DNA of 64,000 nucleotides from a virus: positions 124,001-188,000 of IMG/VR virus record IMGVR_UViG_3300025237_000001. One strand, given 5' to 3'. This document shows, piece after piece, positions 1 to 10,071 of the stretch. The notes below the pieces were generated by a model, which was not told where the DNA came from, ran no database searches, and saw nothing but the letters and a program-made list of their open reading frames with translations. A program made the translations under genes and the position numbers. Every line of letters begins with the position of its first letter. The first letter of the stretch is position 1.

Positions 1-1
1 T

Positions 2-595
2 TTAGAATTAAAGAAATTCCCAAGTGATGGTACTACAATACCAATGATTAAAAATTACGTTAGAAAATTAACTGCCTCTGGTAGAAAACCTGATATTATT
101 TTAATTGATTACATTGATTGTGTAACATCAACTAAACATTTCGATAAAGGTTATGAAGCTGAAGGACCAATAATGAGACAATTTGAATCATTATTATCCG
201 AATTTGACATGGCTGGATGGACTGCTATTCAAGGTAATAGAAGTTCTATAAACGCTGATACAGTTGACTCTACCATGATAGGTGGTTCAATCAAGAAAGG
301 TCAAATTGGACATTTTATTGTATCAATAGCAAAAGATTTAGACCAAAAAGAAGGTGGTAGGGCAAATATGGCAATACTAAAATCTAGATTTGGGGTAGAT
401 GGGATAGTATTTACAGATATAGTATTTGATAATGCTAGAATTCAAATTGTAATTGAAGAAGGTAAGGCTTTAAAAGCTTCTGAAATGGAAGAATATAAAG
501 CGGGACAAAATCAAGATAGGATTAATGAATTAATGAATAAAATGAATAATAAGGAAGAGGATTTAATCAAATCAGAAACCGAATTGAATAAATAA
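2..595 (+). CDS. Replicative DNA helicase, DnaB/gp41-like, C-terminal part
   Basis: The reading frame is open from the first bases of the window, so the gene starts upstream and about 197 C-terminal codons are visible. It carries a RecA-type core: a Walker B strand (IILIDYID) and, further on, the GGSIKKGQIGHFIVSIAKD segment typical of DnaB-family motif H4, followed by the KSRFG strand. The last 45 residues are charged. In T4-like phages this protein is the hexameric helicase that unwinds DNA ahead of the phage polymerase and works with the primase (here at 27838). It is followed after 26 bases by nrdB. The family call is firm. The gp41 identity rests on the phage context. Confidence 0.85.
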   Translation, partial: LELKKFPSDGTTIPMIKNYVRKLTASGRKPDIILIDYIDCVTSTKHFDKGYEAEGPIMRQFESLLSEFDMAGWTAIQGNRSSINADTVDSTMIGGSIKKGQIGHFIVSIAKDLDQKEGGRANMAILKSRFGVDGIVFTDIVFDNARIQIVIEEGKALKASEMEEYKAGQNQDRINELMNKMNNKEEDLIKSETELNK

Positions 596-621
596 TAATA
601 AATAAAAAGAATTAAACACAC

Positions 622-1581
622 ATGAGTAAATATTTAAATATAGATAACGGTAACAGAGATACAAAATTCCCAATAATTCATGGTGAACTTTGGGAATTTT
701 ATAAAAAGCAACAATCCAAAATATGGACAGCTGAAGAATTAGACTTATCAAAAGATACATTGGAGGGTATTCCCGAAGGTGAAGTCATTATACTAAAAAA
801 CCTCTTAGCGTTTTTTGGGGTTTCAGATACATTGGTACAAGATAACTTGGCTGATGAAATAGTATCAGAATTTTCAGAAATTGAGGAAATGAAGTCTAAT
901 TACGTGTATCAAGCGTACATTGAAGATGTACATAGTGAAACTTATTCATTAATGATTGAGCAATTAATAAATAATGAGGAAGAAAAACAAGCTATGTTTA
1001 AAGCTATTCAAACTAATCCAGTAGTCGCTGCTAAAGTAAAGTGGGCTAAAAAATGGTTAGAAGAAGGTACTTTAGTTCAAAGAGTAGTTGCGTTTTCCTT
1101 ATTAGAAGGTATGGGTTTTTCAAGTACTTTCGCTGTACTTATGTTCTTTAGATTACGATATCCTCAATTAGCTGGTTTAGGTCAAGCAAATGAATTAATT
1201 CTTCAAGATGAAGTGTTACATATGCATCTAGGAATAAACGTCTATAACAAGTATATCAAAGAAGAATATAAATTACCAGCTGAAGAAATAAAAGAAATGA
1301 TTTTGGAATGTTATGAAACAGAAAAGATTTTTGTAGAGTCAATTTATAGTGGTAGCTTTGTATTAGGCTTACCTAAAGAAAAATTAATCCAATACATTCA
1401 ATATGTAACGGATAGTTTATTAATATACTATAATATAGAAACGGTATTCAAAGTAGAACAACCATTTGACTTTATGGCATCATTTTCAATTGTAGAACGT
1501 CAAAATTTCTTTGAAACTAAAGGTGGTGAATATAATAGATTAACCAATATCGGTGGGGATTTAACAATCGAAGATTTTTAA
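622..1581 (+). CDS. nrdB: Ribonucleoside-diphosphate reductase, small (R2) subunit
   Basis: The 319-residue protein is a class I R2 subunit, which holds the di-iron centre and tyrosyl radical that start ribonucleotide reduction. Visible metal ligands are D41 in EELDLSKD, E101 and H104 in EDVHSETY, a Glu in the SLLEGMGF helix, and the E..H pair in QDEVLHMHLG. Y108 sits at the radical-tyrosine position. It lies 14 bases before nrdA, so the two subunits are probably co-transcribed to raise the dNTP supply for phage replication. Length is somewhat below the usual 340-380 residues, but the core is complete. Confidence 0.97.
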   Translation: MSKYLNIDNGNRDTKFPIIHGELWEFYKKQQSKIWTAEELDLSKDTLEGIPEGEVIILKNLLAFFGVSDTLVQDNLADEIVSEFSEIEEMKSNYVYQAYIEDVHSETYSLMIEQLINNEEEKQAMFKAIQTNPVVAAKVKWAKKWLEEGTLVQRVVAFSLLEGMGFSSTFAVLMFFRLRYPQLAGLGQANELILQDEVLHMHLGINVYNKYIKEEYKLPAEEIKEMILECYETEKIFVESIYSGSFVLGLPKEKLIQYIQYVTDSLLIYYNIETVFKVEQPFDFMASFSIVERQNFFETKGGEYNRLTNIGGDLTIEDF

Positions 1582-1595
1582 AAAAAAAACAATTA

Positions 1596-3767
1596 ATGAA
1601 AATTATTAAAAAAGATGGTTCTAGTCAGAATTTTAACCCAAATAAGGTTCTGACCAGAATAAAAAGAACTGCTAAAAGCTTGAGTTTAAAAATTGACTCA
1701 GACAAATTATCACAAAAAGTAATACCACAAATTCAAGATGGTATGACCACAGATGATATTGATAACTTAGTTGTTATCGAATCACTAGGTTCAGTATACC
1801 TACACCCAGATTATTCAATGATGGCATCAGCTATTGAAATTGATATAACTCAGAAGAACCATATTTTTAAAAAATATGATATCGAGTTAGATTACTCAAG
1901 AGATTATACTTATGATTATCTAGCATGGGCAACATTCAAGAAATCGTATAGAAATGGTGATGAATTACCTCAAGAAATGTACGCTAGAATAGCCTTGGAA
2001 ATGGCTGAAACTAAAGAAGATGCACAATACTTATACGAGATGTTATCTACTAAACAATTAAACTTTGCAACGCCAATCAACTTAACTGCTGGAACTGGTG
2101 AAGGGAGTAATAGGTTCATATCCTGTGATATAAACTTTTTAAAAGAAGATAGTCTTGAGGGAATTATTGACACATTAGGTGAATTAGCTAAATCATCCAA
2201 AGATGGTTCTGGTATTGGAATTTATATTGGAAACCTTAGAAGTTCTAAAAGTAAAGTAGGTGATTTTAACGGTAATGCCGCTGGAATACCTAGGTTCGCT
2301 GATTTAGCTCAAGGAATCGCTAGATTCTTCAATCAAAGAGGTAGAAGGAATGGTGCCTTTGCACTATATGCCCCAATTTGGCATAAAGATATTATCGCTC
2401 ATTTAGAATTAAGATTAAATGAAGGTGATGAAAGATTAAGAACTAGAGATATTTTTAATGGTGTTTGTATTGATGACTTATTTATGGAAGCTCTAATAGA
2501 AGAAAAAGACTATTACTTATTCTGCCCTAACGATATACTTAAAGCGGGGTTAAAACCGTTCTTTGAGTGTTCTCCTGATGAATTCAGAGATGTATACCAA
2601 GAGGCAGTAGATATGGGAATAGGTGAAAAGATTAATCCAAGAACAATTTGGAATAAAATTCTAATGTCACAAGCATCAACTGGAACCCCATATATTGTTT
2701 ATATTGATACCATTAATAGAATGAACATGCAAGAACATTTTGGTAATATTAAAAGTTCTAATTTATGTGTAGAAACTCTTTTATATGCAGATAAAGATGA
2801 AGTAGGGCAATGTGCCTTAGGTTCAATCCCACTAATGACTTGTAAGGATATTAGAGAAGCCTCTAGATTATTAAGTTATAATATTAATAGAGTAATTGAT
2901 ATTAACGTTTATTCTACTGAAAGAGCTAAGAAAGGTGGTTTAGGTCAAAGAACTATAGGTATTGGTGTTGCTGGATTAGCTGAGTATCTTTATTCAAGAG
3001 GAATGAATTTTGAAAGTGAAGAAGGTAAAGAAGCTTTCAAAAATATAATGAGAGAAATATACTTAGGGGCGGTAATTGGTTCACAAGAATATTACGCTAA
3101 ACATAAAAAGACTTTTAGAGATTATGATAAATCATTATATGCTAAAGGTGTATTTAACCCACAAAAATGGGGTGTTCATGAAAATGAAATTGATATTACT
3201 AAACCAGTAGCTAATAGTTTATTCACAGCTCTTATGCCAACAGCCTCATCATCTAATTTATTAGGTTGTACTGAAATGTTTGAAGTACCACAAGGTATGG
3301 TTTATAGAAGAAAATTAGATAAGGGAGAATTTGTAGTAGTACAAAGAAATTTAGTTGAAGATTTAGAAGCGTTAAACCTATGGAATGACGATTTAGCTAA
3401 ACGTATTGTTATGGCTGGTGGAACAATTCAAGGTTTATTTGATATTCCAGAAGAAATTAGAGTTAAATATAAAACGGCTTATGAAGTTTCTCAGAAAAAG
3501 AGAATTGATATGATAAGAGAAGCATTTCCATATATTGACCAATCAACATCATTAAATTTATATTACCCAGATGCTAACTCTGCGAGATTATCATCTGCAT
3601 TAATACATGGGTGGAAGATAGGTAATAAAACTGGTGTGTACTACACTAGGGTACTTAAAAAAGATGCGGAAACAACTGGTGATTTATTTAAAAGAAAAGA
3701 TTCACCAACAACCACTTTAAATAAACCTGATGATTCAGATTTTGAATGTATTGGTTGCTCAGCTTAA
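1596..3767 (+). CDS. nrdA: Ribonucleoside-diphosphate reductase, large (R1) subunit
   Basis: The 723-residue class I R1 subunit carries out ribonucleotide reduction. An N-terminal ATP-cone-like segment begins KIIKKDGSSQNF, so allosteric control by ATP/dATP is likely. The active-site loop contains NLCVETLL near residue 391, a second redox cysteine lies in NRFISCDINF, and the phosphate-binding ALMPTASSSN loop and the CTEMFEVP stretch are present. The C-terminus ends in CIGCSA, the redox-active Cys pair that passes electrons from a thioredoxin or glutaredoxin. It directly follows nrdB. Confidence 0.97.
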   Translation: MKIIKKDGSSQNFNPNKVLTRIKRTAKSLSLKIDSDKLSQKVIPQIQDGMTTDDIDNLVVIESLGSVYLHPDYSMMASAIEIDITQKNHIFKKYDIELDYSRDYTYDYLAWATFKKSYRNGDELPQEMYARIALEMAETKEDAQYLYEMLSTKQLNFATPINLTAGTGEGSNRFISCDINFLKEDSLEGIIDTLGELAKSSKDGSGIGIYIGNLRSSKSKVGDFNGNAAGIPRFADLAQGIARFFNQRGRRNGAFALYAPIWHKDIIAHLELRLNEGDERLRTRDIFNGVCIDDLFMEALIEEKDYYLFCPNDILKAGLKPFFECSPDEFRDVYQEAVDMGIGEKINPRTIWNKILMSQASTGTPYIVYIDTINRMNMQEHFGNIKSSNLCVETLLYADKDEVGQCALGSIPLMTCKDIREASRLLSYNINRVIDINVYSTERAKKGGLGQRTIGIGVAGLAEYLYSRGMNFESEEGKEAFKNIMREIYLGAVIGSQEYYAKHKKTFRDYDKSLYAKGVFNPQKWGVHENEIDITKPVANSLFTALMPTASSSNLLGCTEMFEVPQGMVYRRKLDKGEFVVVQRNLVEDLEALNLWNDDLAKRIVMAGGTIQGLFDIPEEIRVKYKTAYEVSQKKRIDMIREAFPYIDQSTSLNLYYPDANSARLSSALIHGWKIGNKTGVYYTRVLKKDAETTGDLFKRKDSPTTTLNKPDDSDFECIGCSA

Positions 3768-3778
3768 AAAAAAATAAT

Positions 3779-3925
3779 ATGGAAGATAGGTATTATTTTA
3801 ATGAAGAGTGGAACTCACCAATACCAAAAGAACAATTAAAAGAAAAGGGTAGTTGTTGTGCGTTAGGATGTAAAAATTGTCCGTATACCAAACCAATAGT
3901 GAAAGGTAATGGTAAATTAGAATAA
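3779..3925 (+). CDS. Small Cys-rich protein, DUF5522-like
   Basis: A 48-residue protein starts 11 bases after nrdA and ends just before a terminator. Its centre reads SCCALGCKNCPYTKP, with four cysteines in a CC-x3-C-x2-C pattern. This resembles the short Bacteroidota proteins grouped as DUF5522 (CCG-x-GC-x-x-CPY), probably a metal-binding knuckle. The function is unknown. Its place at the end of the nrd operon suggests co-expression but does not prove a role in nucleotide metabolism. Confidence 0.7.
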   Translation: MEDRYYFNEEWNSPIPKEQLKEKGSCCALGCKNCPYTKPIVKGNGKLE

Positions 3926-3927
3926 AA

Positions 3928-3953
3928 AAGGTGGGCGTTGCCCACCTTTTTTT
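3928..3953 (+). terminator. Rho-independent terminator after the nrd operon
   Basis: A perfect 7-bp GC-rich stem GGTGGGC/GCCCACC with loop GTT is followed by seven T. It separates the nrd operon from the baseplate block. Confidence 0.92.
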
Positions 3954-3973
3954 GTTATAAACTTTATTTTTAG

Positions 3974-3982
3974 ATATTTATT
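3974..3982 (+). promoter_or_regulatory. Putative late promoter (ATATTTATT)
   Basis: This is an instance of the recurring ATATTTAT(A/T) motif, 23 bases before the ATG of the gp25-like gene and just after a terminator. There is no TTTG at the -33 position, unlike the host-type promoters in this genome. Confidence 0.6.
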
Positions 3983-3996
3983 AGTAAAATAATACC

Positions 3997-4380
3997 ATGG
4001 CAAATAAATCAATTAACATAAATTTTCCCTTTCGAGATAGTACCAAGGGTTTTTTCTTGGACCTATGTGTTGAAGATACAAAAGCTATTAAAGCTGATTT
4101 GATACATTTAATTCTTACAAATAAGGGTGAGCGTCTATATTTACCAGATTTTGGTACTAATCTAAGAAAATACCTATTTGACCCTTACGATGGAATCACC
4201 GAAGGAGAAATTAAAACTGAAATTAGTGAAGCCATTAAAAAATACATACCTAATCTTAAAGTTAATTCAATTATTTTTGAAGAAGCTCCCCAAAACCAAT
4301 ACGGTGCTGTTGTTAGGTTAGACTACACAATCACTGAAGATGTGTTCGAAACAAAAGATTTCGTAATTATCCAACTTTAA
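3997..4380 (+). CDS. Baseplate wedge subunit, gp25-like
   Basis: The 127-residue protein belongs to the gpW/gp25 family, which joins baseplate wedges to the sheath in contractile tails. The hallmark run is TNKGERLYLPDFGTNLRKYL followed by FDP, with the conserved Arg, the PDFG turn and the Leu-Phe near the end of that stretch. The length matches T4 gp25 (132 residues). It starts the structural block under a late-type promoter and is followed by a gp6-like gene. Confidence 0.92.
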   Translation: MANKSININFPFRDSTKGFFLDLCVEDTKAIKADLIHLILTNKGERLYLPDFGTNLRKYLFDPYDGITEGEIKTEISEAIKKYIPNLKVNSIIFEEAPQNQYGAVVRLDYTITEDVFETKDFVIIQL

Positions 4381-4410
4381 ACTTTATTTTTCCAATTTTT
4401 ATATTATTTT

Positions 4411-4419
4411 ATATTTATA
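4411..4419 (+). promoter_or_regulatory. Putative late promoter (ATATTTATA)
   Basis: This is a consensus copy of the ATATTTATA motif, 25 bases before the ATG of the gp6-like gene in an otherwise T-rich intergenic stretch. Confidence 0.65.
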
Positions 4420-4435
4420 ATAAAAGATTTATACA

Positions 4436-6253
4436 ATGGGAAAAGGTATCGCATATTCAAGCAGAAACTTTGCTGACGTAAGAACAGAATTAATTGATTT
4501 TGTAAAACAATACTATCCAGACATTTTATCAGATTTCAATGACGCATCAATTGGTATGCTTTTAATTGAATTAAACGCAGCTGTAAGTGATATGCTTTCA
4601 GCCAACACAGATAGAATGTTTCAGGAAACGCAAATAGACTACGCACAACAAAGAAGCTCAGTTCTATCAATGGCTAGGACATTCGGACTTAAAATTCCGT
4701 CTAAAAGACCATCAATAAGTATTGTTGACTTTTCAGTTACAGTACCAGTTTTTGGTGACTCATTCGACATTCGTTATGCACCAGTGATTAGAGTTGGCGC
4801 ACAAGTTAGTGGTGGTGGAAAAGTATTTGAGTCGGTAGACGATATCGATTTCTCAAGTCCATTCACAACAGGTGGTCTACCAAACAGACTTATTATTCCA
4901 AACTTGGATAGTAACAACAATATTACAAACTACACACTTACAAAAAGAGAGATTGTTTTAAATGGTGTAACAAAAACATTTAAGAAAACAATTTCATCTT
5001 CTGATATTTACCCTTTCTATGAACTGGTATTACCAGACAACGATGTTTTATCTATAACATCAATCATAGCTAAAAGTGGTGTTAACTATACAACAGAACC
5101 TACGGTTGACGAATTCCTTAATTTTGATAATAGATATTTTGAAGTTGAAGCTTTGGCTGAAGACACATTATTTATTGAAGATGTTAATGCAAGTTCGGAT
5201 AATGCTGGTATCAAACCAGGTGAGTGGGTTAGGATTACAAGAAAATTTATAAAAGAATATACCGATAATGGATTTATTAAATTAATTTTTGGTGGTGGAA
5301 CTGATGACATTTCATCTCTACAAGAATTTAAAGTAGATAATACATTAATTGATAGAATTGGTGATTTCATTAATAATCTATCTTTAGGTGAAACTCTTAA
5401 ATCTAATACTACGCTGTATGTACAATATAGAGTTGGTGGTGGAGCTAATACAAATTTAGGTTCTAATACCTTAACGAGTGTTAATTTGGTTAATATGTTT
5501 ATTAATGGACCAATAGCGTCAATTAATAAATCAGTTACAAATTCATTAATAGTTAACAATCCAGTTCCAGCAATGGGTGGTAGAGACGAACCTTCAATCG
5601 AGGAAATTAGAAATTTAGTTAGATATAATTTCGCATCTCAAAATAGAGCTGTAACTATTAAAGATTATCAATCTAGAATTAGTTTAATGCCAGGTGAGTT
5701 TGGGGTTCCATTTAGAAGTGGGGTATTCGAAGAACAAAATAAAATATTAATTTACATATTAGGTTTAGATGGAAACTCTAAATTAACTAATATGTCAACT
5801 AATACATTAAAAGATAACATTTCCCATTATTTAGCTGATTACAGAATGCTTAATGATTATGTAGCAATTGCTGATGGGCAAATAATTAATTTAGGTTATG
5901 AATTTGATTTATTAGTGGAAAAAGATTTTCCACAATCACAAATAATAACAAACGTTATTAATAGAGTAAAAGAATATATGGATATTAATAAGCACCATAT
6001 GGGGGAGAACATCTACCTAGGGCAATTGATTGAAAATGTAAATAATGTTGGTGGTGTGACCAACGTAATAAATATGAGGGTTTTTAACAAAGTTGGTGAT
6101 GGTCAATATTCAATGAATGAAATTGAACAACCATACGAAGTCGAGGCTACAAAACAAATTAGGATTTCAGATGAATACACATTATTCGGGAACCCTAAGA
6201 GTATGTTTGAAGTTAAATTTCCTGAAAAAGATATTACAGTAAGAGTAAAATAA
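4436..6253 (+). CDS. Baseplate wedge subunit, gp6/gpJ-like
   Basis: The 605-residue protein fits the gp6/J family, which forms the wedge ring around the baseplate hub. The N-terminus has the typical helix pair (FVKQYYPDI, DFNDASIGMLLIELNAAVSD) and the AQQRSSVLSMARTFGLKIPS segment that precedes the beta domain. The middle has GGRDEPSIEEIRNLVRYNF and an AVTIKDYQSRI motif, also typical. T4 gp6 is slightly longer (660). It follows the gp25-like gene as expected for a baseplate module. Confidence 0.88.
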   Translation: MGKGIAYSSRNFADVRTELIDFVKQYYPDILSDFNDASIGMLLIELNAAVSDMLSANTDRMFQETQIDYAQQRSSVLSMARTFGLKIPSKRPSISIVDFSVTVPVFGDSFDIRYAPVIRVGAQVSGGGKVFESVDDIDFSSPFTTGGLPNRLIIPNLDSNNNITNYTLTKREIVLNGVTKTFKKTISSSDIYPFYELVLPDNDVLSITSIIAKSGVNYTTEPTVDEFLNFDNRYFEVEALAEDTLFIEDVNASSDNAGIKPGEWVRITRKFIKEYTDNGFIKLIFGGGTDDISSLQEFKVDNTLIDRIGDFINNLSLGETLKSNTTLYVQYRVGGGANTNLGSNTLTSVNLVNMFINGPIASINKSVTNSLIVNNPVPAMGGRDEPSIEEIRNLVRYNFASQNRAVTIKDYQSRISLMPGEFGVPFRSGVFEEQNKILIYILGLDGNSKLTNMSTNTLKDNISHYLADYRMLNDYVAIADGQIINLGYEFDLLVEKDFPQSQIITNVINRVKEYMDINKHHMGENIYLGQLIENVNNVGGVTNVINMRVFNKVGDGQYSMNEIEQPYEVEATKQIRISDEYTLFGNPKSMFEVKFPEKDITVRVK

Positions 6254-6260
6254 AAAAGTT

Positions 6261-6584
6261 ATGGGATGTGGATGTAAAGATAAAGGTGGTAACAAGTTAT
6301 CACCAGATTTATTAAATAAAGAAACTGGAGAATTAAATGTTAAAGGTAAATTACTTAAAATACCAACAGCGTTGTTGGTAACATTAGGTATTATACTAAT
6401 ATCACCATTGTTACTGATTTTTATTTGGGTAATAGCAATTAAAACAGTATTTGGTAAAAGTTCTAACATTGTTAATATGATGTTAGGTAGATTCCAAAAT
6501 AAAAAAGAAAGTGTTGAACCTGATGATGACGTTGATTTTGATGAAGATACTTATGAAATGATTAATATCGATATAATAAAATAA
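6261..6584 (+). CDS. Small single-pass membrane protein in baseplate operon
   Basis: This 107-residue protein begins with MGCGCKDKGG, has one strong hydrophobic segment at about residues 36-62, and ends in an acidic tail. I recognise no family. It sits 7 bases after the gp6-like gene and one base before the next structural gene, so it is translated with the baseplate operon. The MGCGCK start resembles the MCGCKK start of the minus-strand peptide at 56416-56514. A lipid- or metal-linked Cys motif is possible but unproven. Confidence 0.6.
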   Translation: MGCGCKDKGGNKLSPDLLNKETGELNVKGKLLKIPTALLVTLGIILISPLLLIFIWVIAIKTVFGKSSNIVNMMLGRFQNKKESVEPDDDVDFDEDTYEMINIDIIK

Positions 6585-6585
6585 T

Positions 6586-9500
6586 ATGTCAAGAAGTATA
6601 AGAATTCGTACCGAACCAAATGGTGGTGATAAACGTTTAAAGGTTCAAATAAACCAAGATTTTGATTATCTTGAGATTTTATCTTTAAAAATATCACAAG
6701 AAGATGTATATCGTAGTTTCTATTCAGATTACGGTGTGGTAGTTGGTCGTGTTATAATGAACAGCGGTGTTGGGGTTCCTAACGCTAGAGTTTCTATTTT
6801 TATACCTCTAACTGATGAAGATGCTGAAAATCCAGAGTTATCATCTATATATCCATTCAAAGATTTACAAGATGTAAACTCAGATGGAATAAGATATAAT
6901 ACACTTCCTAATGATGCGCAAGGAGTATGTCATGCACCAATAGGCACATTCCCAACTAAAAGAGAATTAGTAGATAACCCAGAATTACTTGAGGTATACG
7001 GTAAATATTTCAAATATACCACTACCACTAATGGTGCTGGTGATTTTATGTTATTCGGTGTACCAGTGGGTAACCACATGGTTAACGTTGATGTTGATTT
7101 ATCTGATATGGGAATTTTCTCACAAAGACCATATGATTTCATTGAAGATGGAAACCCTAAGAAATTATTCGAATCTCCAACTAAATTTAAAACGGGTACG
7201 AACTTAAACAATCTTACACAAGTTAAGAATAGACAAGTTGGTGTTAATGTAATCCCATTTTGGGGTGAAAAAGAAAGTAATGAAATTGGTATCTCAAGAA
7301 TTGATGTCGATATTAATTATAATATAAAACCTAAAGCCATTTTCATGGGTGCTATTTTCGGTGATAATGAAAAGCAAAGTGTAAATAAAAATTGTAGACC
7401 TAGAAGAAAAATGGGTAACGTTTGTGAAATGGGTGAAGGTGAAGGTACCATTCAAATGCTTAGGAAAACTATTTATGGTGATAATGAAAGATTCGATGTT
7501 GAAGGTGGTAGAGTGATTAATGAGAACGGTACTTGGGCATATCAAATCCCAATGAATTTAGATTACATGGTTACAGATGAATTCGGTGTGTTATCACCAA
7601 CCGATGACCCGACTAAAGGAATTCCAACTAGAGCTAGGACTAGATTTAAAATTAGTTTAGACCAAACAGGTGGTGAAGGTAGGTTAAGAACTAGGGCTAA
7701 TCATTTAGTCCCACATAACCCACAAGTCCTTGCTGAAGTAGATTATACATTCGATGATACCACATCTGATGTTCATTTTAGAGATTTATATTGGAATAAA
7801 ATATATACAGTTAAAAATCACATTGCTAGATGGCAAAAAACTAATGGTTATGAAAATAGAAATTTCGTTGGATTCAAAGATGTTGACGATTGTGTAGGTG
7901 TTAAAACACCACCACCATTTAATAAAATGGATACTGATTTTAACCCAATTTATTTAATCTTATGTGTAATAATGACGATTATTCTTACAATAATTAGCGG
8001 TATAAACAATGTTATTACCCTTAAAATTTTAGATTTCTGGCCCATTAATGGTATTAGACCTTTTTGTGGTATTGGGTGTATTAAAATAACATGTCCCTTA
8101 GATAGTTTAGAGTATTCACCTGGTTGTAGAGGTAATTGTCAAGAAGGTGATAATAGTGATTATGAAGACGCTAAAGATTGTTTTAGACTTGCATTAGCTT
8201 TAGCTTTAAATATTTTTGAATTTGATTTTTATAATGATTGGTTAAATGGTTCATTATATGCATTTTTGTTTAAATATAAAAAACCTAAAAACTCAGGTCA
8301 CCCTAAATATTGTGGAGATGGGAACAATGATTCAGGTTTTATTCTTAATACAAACCCAGTGGGTGGGAATATAGAAACTGACGATGAATTTTTTGGGTTA
8401 GAAGAAGGTATTATTGCTGGGGCTGAAGATGATGGTGTTGAAGGGTTAGAATTGTTTTACAAACCTCTAACCAAAGCTGGACATAGGTTTTATAGTACAG
8501 ATATATATAATTTAGGTGCTATATTCCCTTGTGATTGGCAAGACCAACATTTCATTCAACCAGATTTAATCCCAACAACTTACCAAATACCACCATTAAT
8601 GGGCGATGGTGATAATATTGATGAAAATGATGTAACACCAATAGACCCATTATTCTTTAATTTAAATTGTATTAAACCAAAGTCAAATAACGTACAATCT
8701 AGAAGTATTAGAAGAATATGTGAGATTGGTGTTGGTTTAGATGAACCAATAACAGATGATGACGGAAATGTTATTACCCCACCAAATGGGGAAATTGATA
8801 ATACGGATATAGATAACCAACTACTTAGAAAAAAATTGATAAAATTAAATACCCCAGAATTATCAGGTTTCAACCTAGATAATATAAACGATGAATTTGA
8901 TGTTGATGAATATGCGGATTATCGAAATAGAGTGTTTCATTCACAAATCACACAATATTTTGGTGATTCATTTTTCTTTTATTTTGGAACTAAACCTGAG
9001 AATAGTGCTTTAAATTTAATGAACGCTAAATACTTTACAGACTGTTCTAGAAACGTTAAAAACGTAATTATCATTAATGGTAATGTGACTAATGTTACAA
9101 TAGTAGATGGTCAAGACGGGGCTATAGCAATAACTGTATTTGGTGGTACACCATCATATATTTATACATGGTTTGATAATGATGATTTTCCAATATCTAA
9201 CGGTAATGGTGGTAATACACCAACAGTATTTGGTTTAGGTGAAGGTTCTTATTATGTTGAAGTGATTGATAATAATGGTGAAGGTGTTAAAGCAAAGAAA
9301 ACCTTTGTTGTTGATGGATTACAACCCTTAACAGCTGATATTGTAGCTAGAAATGTTAGTCAAACAGGACAATCTAACGGTAAGTTGATTATTAATTCAA
9401 TTATAGGTGGTGTTTCACCATATGATATAGCGATAACGGGACCAGTTGCATCAAATCATACTGACATTTCATTTTCATTAACCGTTGATAATTTACCTCA

Positions 9501-10071
9501 AGGTACGTATAACATATTAGTTACCGACAGCAATGACCCAGCGGCTACATATCCTGAGACAATAACGATTTCAGTACCAGACCCTTTAAACGTGAATGAG
9601 GTTTTATTTGACCCTAGATGTTTTGATTATTCAGATGGGTCAATACTTGTAACAATAGAAGGTGGTACACAAGAATATTTAGTTAACATGACCAAAAGTA
9701 ATGGTAGTTCAGTTGGTGTTTCATCACAATCACAATCACCACCTTGGACTTACCTTTACGATAGTTTAAGGGCTGATACATATTCTTTAATTGTTACAGA
9801 TGTATTTAACCAATCATATTCAAATAATATTCAATTAATCGAGAACCAATTAGGTTTAACCTTTGAAATAAGTGGGTTTGATTTGATTATTTTATTAACG
9901 GGTTCTATCGATGGTGTGCAATACGAATTAATAAATCAAAATGGTGATATCCAAGCCACCCCAGTAGGTCAAGGACCGAACACGCAACAAATTCATGAAG
10001 TAATATTAGGCGTTGATATACAAGGTTGGCGTGTAAGAAGTGAACATGGTTGCCAAAGTAATAGTTTATAA
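6586..10071 (+). CDS. Large baseplate/tail protein with SprB-like repeats
   Basis: The 1161-residue protein stands where T4 has gp7. The N-terminal part contains a carboxypeptidase-regulatory-like beta domain (YGVVVGRVIMNSGVGVPNAR). A hydrophobic, membrane-like segment occurs near residues 453-480 and is followed by a Cys-rich stretch. The last third holds about three beta repeats (near 832-908, 917-1000 and 1003-1086) with the pattern DG-x-I-x-I-x-x-x-GGTP-x-Y and YYVEVIDNNG, which match SprB repeats of Bacteroidota gliding adhesins. It is probably a virion surface or baseplate protein that contacts host polysaccharide or adhesins. The gp7 equivalence is only positional. Confidence 0.65.
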   Translation: MSRSIRIRTEPNGGDKRLKVQINQDFDYLEILSLKISQEDVYRSFYSDYGVVVGRVIMNSGVGVPNARVSIFIPLTDEDAENPELSSIYPFKDLQDVNSDGIRYNTLPNDAQGVCHAPIGTFPTKRELVDNPELLEVYGKYFKYTTTTNGAGDFMLFGVPVGNHMVNVDVDLSDMGIFSQRPYDFIEDGNPKKLFESPTKFKTGTNLNNLTQVKNRQVGVNVIPFWGEKESNEIGISRIDVDINYNIKPKAIFMGAIFGDNEKQSVNKNCRPRRKMGNVCEMGEGEGTIQMLRKTIYGDNERFDVEGGRVINENGTWAYQIPMNLDYMVTDEFGVLSPTDDPTKGIPTRARTRFKISLDQTGGEGRLRTRANHLVPHNPQVLAEVDYTFDDTTSDVHFRDLYWNKIYTVKNHIARWQKTNGYENRNFVGFKDVDDCVGVKTPPPFNKMDTDFNPIYLILCVIMTIILTIISGINNVITLKILDFWPINGIRPFCGIGCIKITCPLDSLEYSPGCRGNCQEGDNSDYEDAKDCFRLALALALNIFEFDFYNDWLNGSLYAFLFKYKKPKNSGHPKYCGDGNNDSGFILNTNPVGGNIETDDEFFGLEEGIIAGAEDDGVEGLELFYKPLTKAGHRFYSTDIYNLGAIFPCDWQDQHFIQPDLIPTTYQIPPLMGDGDNIDENDVTPIDPLFFNLNCIKPKSNNVQSRSIRRICEIGVGLDEPITDDDGNVITPPNGEIDNTDIDNQLLRKKLIKLNTPELSGFNLDNINDEFDVDEYADYRNRVFHSQITQYFGDSFFFYFGTKPENSALNLMNAKYFTDCSRNVKNVIIINGNVTNVTIVDGQDGAIAITVFGGTPSYIYTWFDNDDFPISNGNGGNTPTVFGLGEGSYYVEVIDNNGEGVKAKKTFVVDGLQPLTADIVARNVSQTGQSNGKLIINSIIGGVSPYDIAITGPVASNHTDISFSLTVDNLPQGTYNILVTDSNDPAATYPETITISVPDPLNVNEVLFDPRCFDYSDGSILVTIEGGTQEYLVNMTKSNGSSVGVSSQSQSPPWTYLYDSLRADTYSLIVTDVFNQSYSNNIQLIENQLGLTFEISGFDLIILLTGSIDGVQYELINQNGDIQATPVGQGPNTQQIHEVILGVDIQGWRVRSEHGCQSNSL

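Noticed and set aside
5086-5559. Minus-strand 157-codon frame within the gp6-like gene
   Set aside because: It lies wholly inside a recognisable gene, has no motif or promoter and shows the Leu/Ser-rich composition of an antisense shadow. The same holds for similar frames at 20203, 41180, 52726 and others.
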